From positions 1-19,996 of the forward strand of contig JAATFR010000341.1 in assembly GCA_015655095.1 (NCBI GenBank): DNA of 19,996 bases. The letters run 5' to 3'. Of the stretch, positions 14,710 to 19,996 are shown piece by piece. The notes under the pieces are model-generated. The model was not told where the DNA came from. It did not search any database and saw only the letters and a list, made by a program, of their open reading frames with translations. This stretch comes from Hyphomicrobiales bacterium (GTDB lineage Bacteria > Pseudomonadota > Alphaproteobacteria > Parvibaculales > Parvibaculaceae). Each line of letters opens with the position of its first letter. The stretch's first letter is position 1. The translations under genes and the position numbers were made by a program.

Positions 14710-16418
14710 GCCGCAGGCGCCAGCAGTGAAAACTTGACCGGCTCGGCCTTGTAGACGAGCTCATCGCCCTGACGCGATGTGATGCTGTGGGTCAGCCTCT
14801 CCGGCCTGCTCCCCGTCGTATCATGCCTTTGATGCGCGCCCAGAGAGGACGTGCGGTTAAGCGCGCCCAGAAGAGCCGCCTCGATGACAGGCACCGAGGC
14901 CTGGCATTCGAGCGCATCGCTCCAGTCGCGGTTATAACCCGGATCGCTTGTGCGGTTGGCGAGCTCGGGAAGCGCATTGCGGGCAATATCGCGCAATTCC
15001 TCAAGGGCCTTGCCAAGCATCACTCCGTTGCGCACCGGCGCCAGCGCGGTTTCGGCGAGTCCCGTCAGCCGCTGCTTGACTTCCAGAGGCACAATTCCCC
15101 GGTCGCGGCGCGCAGGCGCCTCGATTGTCTCTTTCAGCTCCGCCCAGTTCTGTCCCGTTACGGGGGGCGTGTTCGACTTTGCCGCCCGCGCGGCGGCAAG
15201 GCCGGCCTGACGTCCCTGCACAAGCATTTGTGAACCCGCATTGCCGGACAGGCGGTTGCCGCCATGGAGCGCGCCGGTCGCCTCGCCGCAGGCATAGAGA
15301 CCGGGAACGCCGGTCGCGCCATCCACATCAATGCGGATACCGCCCAATGAGAAATGCGCGGCGGGCGCGACTTCGATCGCATAGCCTGCCCTGATCCTGT
15401 CGATCAGCGGGTTCATGTCGAAGCCCTGCCAGCGCCAGTCCATCGAATAGCTTTTGGACCAGCGGGGGAAATTGTCGATGACGTCGCGTGGCAGATGAGC
15501 CCAGGAAAGATAGACCCCGCCGCTGGGGCTGCCGCGCCCTTCCAGCACCTCGGTCGCGCTCGCCGCGGCGACGACATCGCGCGTCGCAAGCTCCATGCGC
15601 TCGGGGTCCCAGCGCGCGAGGAAACGCTCGCCATATTTATTGAGAAGCCAGGCCCGGACACCGGCCTGCGGCCCGATTGTCCAGGGGAATTGCAGACCAC
15701 GCCATATTTCCGGCGCGACAAGGCAGCAGGGCAGAAACTGCAGCATTTCCATGTCGATGAGCTCCGCCCCCGCCGCCAGAGCCATCGCATGGCCGTCACC
15801 GGTCAGCTCCTCGGGCGCGGTCCGCAACCGCCAGTTCGACGTCGTGCCGCCCGTCGCCAGAATGACCGTGCGGCCGTGAATGGCCTCCACCTCGCCGGTG
15901 CGCCTGTCGAGACCGGCGACGCCGACGACGGCGCCATCATGCGTGAGAAGCCCGGCCGACTGAAAATCCTCACGGAAGCGGACCCCGGCCTTCACCGCGA
16001 TCGAGGTCACGGCGCGCTGCATGTCAGGGCCCGTGATATGGATGCCCCGGCCGCTGCTATGACCCGGCGCCTTTTTGGTGACACCGATCCTGACGCCCTT
16101 GTCGCGGAGGTAGCTCACCTCCTCGCCGACCCCCACGACCATGGATTCAACGAGACGCTGGTCGTTGAGGAAATGACCAGAACGGATTGTATCGTGAATA
16201 AAGTTTTCCTCCGTATCGCCGCCATCAACATCATAGCCAAGCTTGACCAACGTTTCGCCCGCGACGGATATGCCCCCGCCCGAGGTAATGGTGGCGCCGC
16301 TGCGCCCGACGAAACTCTTGTTGATGACGAGAACGCTCGCCCCTTCAGCTCTGGCGTGTCTTGCCGCTGTAAGCCCGGCGCCGCCCGCGCCGATCACAAT
16401 AACGTCCCAGTGATCCAT
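14706..16418 (-). CDS. FAD flavoprotein of the fumarate reductase/succinate dehydrogenase superfamily
   Basis: This 570-residue protein starts with an FAD Rossmann motif (GAGGAG, 10-15) and follows the FrdA/SdhA layout to the FAD-ribose segment GLYACGEATG (372-381) and a C-terminal helical domain. Aligned by eye with E. coli FrdA, Arg280, His354 (HFSLGG) and Arg388 (GGNRL) match the active-site Arg287, His355 and Arg390. The His that would carry covalent FAD is Gly41 (RSGATI), and the substrate His232 is Leu229 (QFLPCC). So FAD is probably non-covalent and the substrate is probably not plain fumarate. The ATG at 16418 is preferred because it starts just before the Rossmann strand; an ATG 18 codons upstream at 16472 is possible. 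It is first in an operon with the [2Fe-2S] protein, exporter and LLM monooxygenase. Confidence 0.85.
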   Translation of the reverse strand: MDHWDVIVIGAGGAGLTAARHARAEGASVLVINKSFVGRSGATITSGGGISVAGETLVKLGYDVDGGDTEENFIHDTIRSGHFLNDQRLVESMVVGVGEEVSYLRDKGVRIGVTKKAPGHSSGRGIHITGPDMQRAVTSIAVKAGVRFREDFQSAGLLTHDGAVVGVAGLDRRTGEVEAIHGRTVILATGGTTSNWRLRTAPEELTGDGHAMALAAGAELIDMEMLQFLPCCLVAPEIWRGLQFPWTIGPQAGVRAWLLNKYGERFLARWDPERMELATRDVVAAASATEVLEGRGSPSGGVYLSWAHLPRDVIDNFPRWSKSYSMDWRWQGFDMNPLIDRIRAGYAIEVAPAAHFSLGGIRIDVDGATGVPGLYACGEATGALHGGNRLSGNAGSQMLVQGRQAGLAAARAAKSNTPPVTGQNWAELKETIEAPARRDRGIVPLEVKQRLTGLAETALAPVRNGVMLGKALEELRDIARNALPELANRTSDPGYNRDWSDALECQASVPVIEAALLGALNRTSSLGAHQRHDTTGSRPERLTHSITSRQGDELVYKAEPVKFSLLAPAA

Positions 16419-16492
16419 CAAAGAGCCCCAACCAACAAAACAGCCCAGCCCCTGACGAGTGCCCCGGAACATTGACGGCCTGTTAACATTTA

Positions 16493-16518
16493 TATAGTAA
16501 TCCTATAGGGTTTCAATA
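16493..16518. promoter_or_regulatory. Divergent promoter region, flavoprotein operon and OYE gene
   Basis: TATAGTA (16493-16499) followed by CTATAGGGTTTCAATA (16503-16518) repeats the arrangement at 7399-7427, with three bases rather than six between the parts. On the minus strand it reads TTGAAA, a 16-base spacer and TATAAA, a plausible promoter for the flavoprotein operon, with the palindrome CCTATAGG inside the spacer. This fits an activator or repressor site, but no binding factor can be named. Confidence 0.55.
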
Positions 16519-16532
16519 GAAACGAGATTGCC

Positions 16533-17627
16533 GTGCCACTTTTCTCATCTGTCCGGATCGGTAGCCTCGCGCTGCCTAACCGCATCGTGATGGCGCCGCT
16601 GACGCGCCGCCGGGCCAGTGCCGGCAAAATCCCCAACGAGCTCAATGCTCTTCATTATGCCCAGCGCGCCAGTGCCGGACTCATCATCACGGAATCAGTG
16701 GAAGTGGACCCCCGCTCTGGCGGGAACGCGCCGACAAGGCCTGGCATTTTCAACGAGAGTCAGGCTGAGGGCTGGCGCAAGGTGACGGAGGCGATCCATG
16801 CCCATGGCGGGCGAGTCTATATCCAGCTTTCGCATCTCGGGCGCGCCTCTCACCCGCTGATGCTGGTAGACGATCAGGAACCGGTTGGCCCCTCCCCGAT
16901 CGCCGCAGAGGGCATGGCCTTTACCCCTCAGGGGCCCAAGCCTTTTCCCGTGCCGCATGCGCTGGAGGAGAAGGAGATTCCAGCCATTGTCGCCCAGTTC
17001 GCCCATGCGGCCCGTCTCGCGAAGGCGGCAAATTTCGACGGCGTCGAGATTCATGGCGCGAACGGCTATCTCATCGACGAGTTCCTTCGCGATGGATCGA
17101 ACAGGCGGACCGACAACTACGGAGGCTCCCTCGAAAACCGCGCGCGCTTCCTGCTTGAGGTCACCGAAGCTGTCATCGCCATATGGGGGAGCGACCGCGT
17201 CGGCGTGAGACTTTCGCCCCTCAACACATTCAACGGCATGAGCGACAGCAATCCACGCGAAATCTTTGCTTATGCGGCGCAAGCATTGAACCGGATGAAT
17301 CTCGCCTATCTCCATCTCGTTGAGCCCGCGCCCGCGGAGGCAGAGAAGACAGCCCCGGAGATTACCGGTCTGATCCGTGAAGCATTCAAAGGTCCGCTTA
17401 TTCTGGCAGGCGGCTATACCAAGGAGCGGGCGGAACAGGCCGTGGCAAGCGGCATCGCCGATCTCATCGCCTTCGGCGAAGCCTATATCGCCAATCCGGA
17501 CCTGCCGGAACGGTTCCGCACCGGCGCTGCACTGAATGCGCCCGACAGAAGCACGTTCTATGGCGGTGACTCGAAAGGCTATACGGACTACCCTGCCCTT
17601 GAAGCGGCAATGTCCGAAACGGCTTGA
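16533..17627 (+). CDS. Old Yellow Enzyme family NADH:flavin oxidoreductase
   Basis: This 364-residue FMN TIM-barrel ene-reductase has family hallmarks in order: LPNRIVMAPLTRRRA (about 14-28), the YIQLSHLGRASH strand (about 94), VEIHGANGYLIDEFLRDGSN (about 170-190) with the His-Ala-Asn pair that binds the substrate carbonyl and the following Tyr, NRRTDNYGGSLENRARF, and the C-terminal ILAGGY and FGEAYIANPDLPERF phosphate site. Members reduce activated C=C bonds or nitro groups with NAD(P)H. The start is GTG with a weak purine-rich leader. It is divergent from the flavoprotein operon across a shared promoter region and 24 bases ahead of the methyltransferase-like gene. A place in degrading the carbon skeleton is inference. 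Confidence 0.93.
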   Translation: MPLFSSVRIGSLALPNRIVMAPLTRRRASAGKIPNELNALHYAQRASAGLIITESVEVDPRSGGNAPTRPGIFNESQAEGWRKVTEAIHAHGGRVYIQLSHLGRASHPLMLVDDQEPVGPSPIAAEGMAFTPQGPKPFPVPHALEEKEIPAIVAQFAHAARLAKAANFDGVEIHGANGYLIDEFLRDGSNRRTDNYGGSLENRARFLLEVTEAVIAIWGSDRVGVRLSPLNTFNGMSDSNPREIFAYAAQALNRMNLAYLHLVEPAPAEAEKTAPEITGLIREAFKGPLILAGGYTKERAEQAVASGIADLIAFGEAYIANPDLPERFRTGAALNAPDRSTFYGGDSKGYTDYPALEAAMSETA

Positions 17628-17651
17628 CCTCATAAAAGAAAGAACAAGGCG

Positions 17652-18467
17652 ATGAAATGGACCAGACTGACCACGCCGCTTTTTGTGGCGGCGCTTTGCC
17701 TCAATCTCCCGGTCATCGGGTCCGCTCATGCCGCCGACGCGGCGCTGCAACAGGCGATCGCCGACGCAAGCCGCACACCAAAATTCGTGGCGCGCGACGC
17801 GGTCCGGCATCCGCTGGAAGAACTGACCTTCTTTGGCATCAAGCCTGACCAGACGGTAGTCGAGATTTCACCGGGCGGCGGCTACTGGACCGAAATTCTG
17901 GCGCCTTATCTGCGCGATCACGGCAAGCTTTACACCGCAATCGACACGCCGGGTGAAAGCGCGGAAGGCGACACGCTGAACACCCGCTTCACCCAAAAAC
18001 TGAAATCCGATCCCGAACGTTACGGCAAGGTCATTGTCACCAGTTTCGGTACACAGGGCGGTGAAGTCGCCCCCGCAGGATCCGCCGATCTCGTGGTCAC
18101 ATTCCGCAATCTGCATAACTGGATGAATGCCGGTTACGCCGACAAGGCTTTCGCCTCCTTCTACAACGCCCTCAAGCCCGGCGGCATCCTCGGCATCGAG
18201 GAACATCGCGCCCGCCCGGACAAGCCGCAGGACCCGAAGGCCGCCAGCGGCTATGTCCGCGAGGATTACACCATCGCGCTTGCCAAACAGGCGGGGTTCG
18301 TTCTCGTCGGCTCCTCCGAGATCAACGCCAATCCGAAAGATACGACCGACTGGCCCAAGGGCGTGTGGACATTGCCGCCGGCTCTCGCGCTGGGCGATAC
18401 CGACCGCGCCAAATATGAAGCGATCGGCGAAGCGGACAATTTCGTTCTCAAATTCCGCAAGCCCTAA
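17652..18467 (+). CDS. Exported class I SAM-methyltransferase-like protein
   Basis: This 271-residue protein has a clear Sec signal peptide (MKWTRL, hydrophobic core, cleavage after AHA near residue 27), then a Rossmann methyltransferase-like domain. Motif I is VVEISPGGGYWTEIL (about 72-86), followed by an acidic residue in LYTAID, motif LVVTFRNLHNWM (about 145) and post-motif LKPGGILGIEEHRA (about 177). This matches a family of predicted secreted methyltransferases often found in proteobacteria. S-adenosylmethionine is not known to be available in the periplasm, so its activity is puzzling. It lies 24 bases after the OYE gene and is probably co-transcribed. Its TAA stop overlaps the convergent MFS gene by four bases. 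Confidence 0.85.
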   Translation: MKWTRLTTPLFVAALCLNLPVIGSAHAADAALQQAIADASRTPKFVARDAVRHPLEELTFFGIKPDQTVVEISPGGGYWTEILAPYLRDHGKLYTAIDTPGESAEGDTLNTRFTQKLKSDPERYGKVIVTSFGTQGGEVAPAGSADLVVTFRNLHNWMNAGYADKAFASFYNALKPGGILGIEEHRARPDKPQDPKAASGYVREDYTIALAKQAGFVLVGSSEINANPKDTTDWPKGVWTLPPALALGDTDRAKYEAIGEADNFVLKFRKP

Positions 18468-19645
18468 ACCAGCTTTTCCCGGAAACACCAGCGCGACGCC
18501 AGCAACGCATAGAGAACGGCTGCGCTGAAGAACATGCCGCGCAGGCCGATGAGGTCGCTGAGCCCTCCCCCAAGCAGACCACCGATGAAGCCGCCACCCA
18601 TCGATGAAAAAAGCTGCAGCGATGACACCCGGCTCTTTGGCGCATCGGTGCTGCTGAGCCGTATAATATTGATGAGATTGGTGGTCCCGAGCCCGCAACC
18701 CAGCAGCAGCGTGGCAGCCACCAGGGTGACATAGCTTGAGGCGACGCCCAGCATGATAAAACCGCTGACGATCAGGATGAGGCTCGCGCGGTAGAACCAG
18801 ACGAGAGGGCGTTTTTTCACGATAAACCCACCCAACGCCATGGTCCCGACAGCGACAAATCCCTCGAACATGCGGATGGAAATGGCCTCCGATTCGGAAA
18901 GCCCCACGGTCTTGATGGCGGTGACGATGATGAAGGCCGAAAAGAAGGCGAAGATCATGCCGGTGGAAACCTCGATAACGCAGATCGCGGCAACCAGCTG
19001 ATTGCGCAGCAGCGCACCGGTTTCCGCAAAGCTTTTCGCCAGTGAGGTCACGTTCGCGCTGTCCGTGCCATGCTTTGAAAGAATGAAGGTTCCCCCGATG
19101 CCCATGCAGGCAAAAAGCGCGCTCACGGTGAAATAGCCTGCAGGCGCGCCGAATTTATGCAGCATGAAGGCAGCGAGCGATGGCCCTATCAGCAGCATGC
19201 CGATGGTGCCAGCCGCCGCGTACCATCCCGCTTTCGACTGGCCGATGAGATATAGACGTTCAAGGAAAGAGCCGCTGACCGAGACGATGCGAAAGGGCAT
19301 GCAGGCGCCGCCAATGCCAAGCCCACAGGCGAGCACGATCCATGAATGGCTCCAGGGCACGACGCAATAGACGAGCGTGATGATCAGGCTGGCGATAACA
19401 TAGATCAGCCTTGGTCCAAACCTCGCCACAAGCACACCGGCGGGCAACGTCATCACTGCCAGACCGAGGCTTTCAAGACTGCTCATGAAGCCCATCTGCG
19501 CCGTCGTCGCGCCGAGATGGATGGCGAAAATCGGGGATAATGCCCGCAGCATGCCGGCCGTCGTGCCCGCGCTTGCCGAGAGGACAAGATAGGGGAAAAT
19601 TTCGAGATAATGTCTCGAAGGAGCGCTCGCCGCTGGTGCCGTCAT
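18464..19645 (-). CDS. MFS transporter
   Basis: This 393-residue, very hydrophobic protein has about twelve membrane helices and an MFS-type loop between helices 2 and 3 (PAGVLVARFGPRLIY, about 73-87). The second half repeats the first (IRMFEGFVAVGTMALGGFIVKKR), as expected. It should exchange a small solute with protons or ions; specificity is unknown. The ATG at 19645 is chosen because it places about 15 residues before the first helix; the frame stays open to the window end, but the upstream part overlaps a different gene's frame and a terminator. Its TAG stop overlaps the end of the methyltransferase gene. It lies downstream of the aldo/keto reductase on the same strand. Confidence 0.87.
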   Translation of the reverse strand: MTAPAASAPSRHYLEIFPYLVLSASAGTTAGMLRALSPIFAIHLGATTAQMGFMSSLESLGLAVMTLPAGVLVARFGPRLIYVIASLIITLVYCVVPWSHSWIVLACGLGIGGACMPFRIVSVSGSFLERLYLIGQSKAGWYAAAGTIGMLLIGPSLAAFMLHKFGAPAGYFTVSALFACMGIGGTFILSKHGTDSANVTSLAKSFAETGALLRNQLVAAICVIEVSTGMIFAFFSAFIIVTAIKTVGLSESEAISIRMFEGFVAVGTMALGGFIVKKRPLVWFYRASLILIVSGFIMLGVASSYVTLVAATLLLGCGLGTTNLINIIRLSSTDAPKSRVSSLQLFSSMGGGFIGGLLGGGLSDLIGLRGMFFSAAVLYALLASRWCFREKLV

Positions 19646-19663
19646 GAAATTTCCACGAATAAA

Positions 19664-19696
19664 CCGCGCCAGCCTGCCTGCCGCAAGCTGGCGCGG
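19664..19696 (-). terminator. Terminator after the aldo/keto reductase gene
   Basis: CCGCGCCAGC (19664-19673) and GCTGGCGCGG (19687-19696) form a perfect 10-base stem with a 13-base loop. On the minus strand the stem is followed by TTTATT. It lies between the aldo/keto reductase stop and the MFS start, so the MFS gene probably has its own promoter or depends on readthrough. Confidence 0.6.
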
Positions 19697-19778
19697 AAAA
19701 GCGCCAATGGATGGGGTGGACTTATGGAGCTGCGGAGACGGCGGCCCGAGGGCGACCGGCCTCCGCAGCAAACCATCC

Positions 19779-19996
19779 TTATGCGGCGATGCGGGGCACC
19801 CGGCCGTGGAAGGGATGGCTCGGATCGTTGAAGCCAGGCGTGGAGGGATGCCCGGGCACGACCAGCGCATCGACGAAAGCCTCATCTTCCGCGCTAATCT
19901 TGTAATCGAGCGCGGGGATATAATCGTCCCAGTGCGCTTCCGTACGGGGTCCCGCAATCGTGGACGTGACAAAACGATTGTGCAGCACCCAGGCAA
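19779..19996 (-). CDS. Aldo/keto reductase, C-terminal part (5' end outside window)
   Basis: The last 72 codons of a minus-strand gene are present, ending in TAA at 19779. The reading frame gives AWVLHNRFVTSTIAGPRTEAHW, here in two parts AWVLHNRFVTST and IAGPRTEAHW, followed by ALDYKISAEDEAFVDALV and PGHPSTPGFNDPSHPFHGR. The strand-then-GPRT segment is the NADPH phosphate-binding end of aldo/keto reductases, and the proline-rich tail is typical of a bacterial subgroup of them. The catalytic Asp-Tyr-Lys-His residues lie in the missing part. The frame is open to base 19996. A terminator follows it. Confidence 0.85.
   Translation of the reverse strand, partial: AWVLHNRFVTSTIAGPRTEAHWDDYIPALDYKISAEDEAFVDALVVPGHPSTPGFNDPSHPFHGRVPRIAA

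Noticed and set aside
15354..16475. Plus-strand open frame of 373 codons opposite the flavoprotein
   Set aside because: Antisense shadow; the minus-strand frame has the FAD motifs.
16695..17810. Minus-strand open frame of 371 codons across the OYE and methyltransferase genes
   Set aside because: Crosses two well-supported plus-strand genes and their spacer, with no domain signature.
19646..19996. N-terminal extension of the MFS protein to the window end
   Set aside because: The extension has no membrane or family features, crosses a hairpin terminator and overlaps the aldo/keto reductase frame, which is clearly coding.

Overview
The window looks like high-GC alphaproteobacterial chromosome or large-replicon DNA. 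A sphingomonad-type host is my best guess, from codon and protein style only. It opens on the 3' end of a tRNA-Pro gene and is otherwise dense in metabolic genes. No integrase, transposase, CRISPR array or phage gene is visible.

Left end (1-1600): after the tRNA-Pro remnant comes a small plus-strand cassette, a hicA/hicB toxin-antitoxin pair followed by a membrane-anchored staphylococcal-nuclease-like protein. It is flanked by two minus-strand terminator hairpins sharing an identical 13-base tail. A tRNA 3' end followed by toxin-antitoxin and nuclease genes is a classic island-edge arrangement, but no attachment repeat is seen. Next (1608-3658) is a divergent pair, a secreted HSL-type alpha/beta hydrolase and a TetR regulator, with a strong palindrome between them.

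Core (3759-17627): this reads as an organosulfur (desulfurisation-like) locus. A minus-strand operon encodes a three-domain rhodanese, a protein with the active-site pattern of the desulfinase DszB (Cys22, His63, Arg73, Gly76, no signal peptide), and a DszC/SfnB-type flavin monooxygenase. A second minus-strand operon encodes an FAD flavoprotein of the fumarate reductase superfamily, a small SdhB-like [2Fe-2S] protein, the two halves of an asymmetric ABC exporter, and an LLM monooxygenase of the DszA/NtaA/SnaA family. The two operons thus carry counterparts of DszA, DszB and DszC, split and rearranged relative to the rhodococcal dszABC operon. Their upstream regions share a promoter-like element. 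Divergent from the first operon is a peptide/nickel-family ABC binding protein interrupted by one in-frame TAG. Divergent from the second is an Old Yellow Enzyme homologue followed by an exported methyltransferase-like protein.

Right end (18464-19996): an MFS transporter converges on and overlaps the methyltransferase gene by 4 bases, and the C-terminus of an aldo/keto reductase runs off the window.

Working model (inference): the monooxygenases oxidise an imported or diffusing organosulfur compound, the DszB-like enzyme releases sulfite, the rhodanese handles sulfur, the flavoprotein/[2Fe-2S] pair and the OYE process the carbon skeleton or supply electrons, and the ABC exporter and MFS protein move substrate or product. 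No obvious flavin reductase is present, although both monooxygenase types normally need one. The substrate cannot be read from the sequence.
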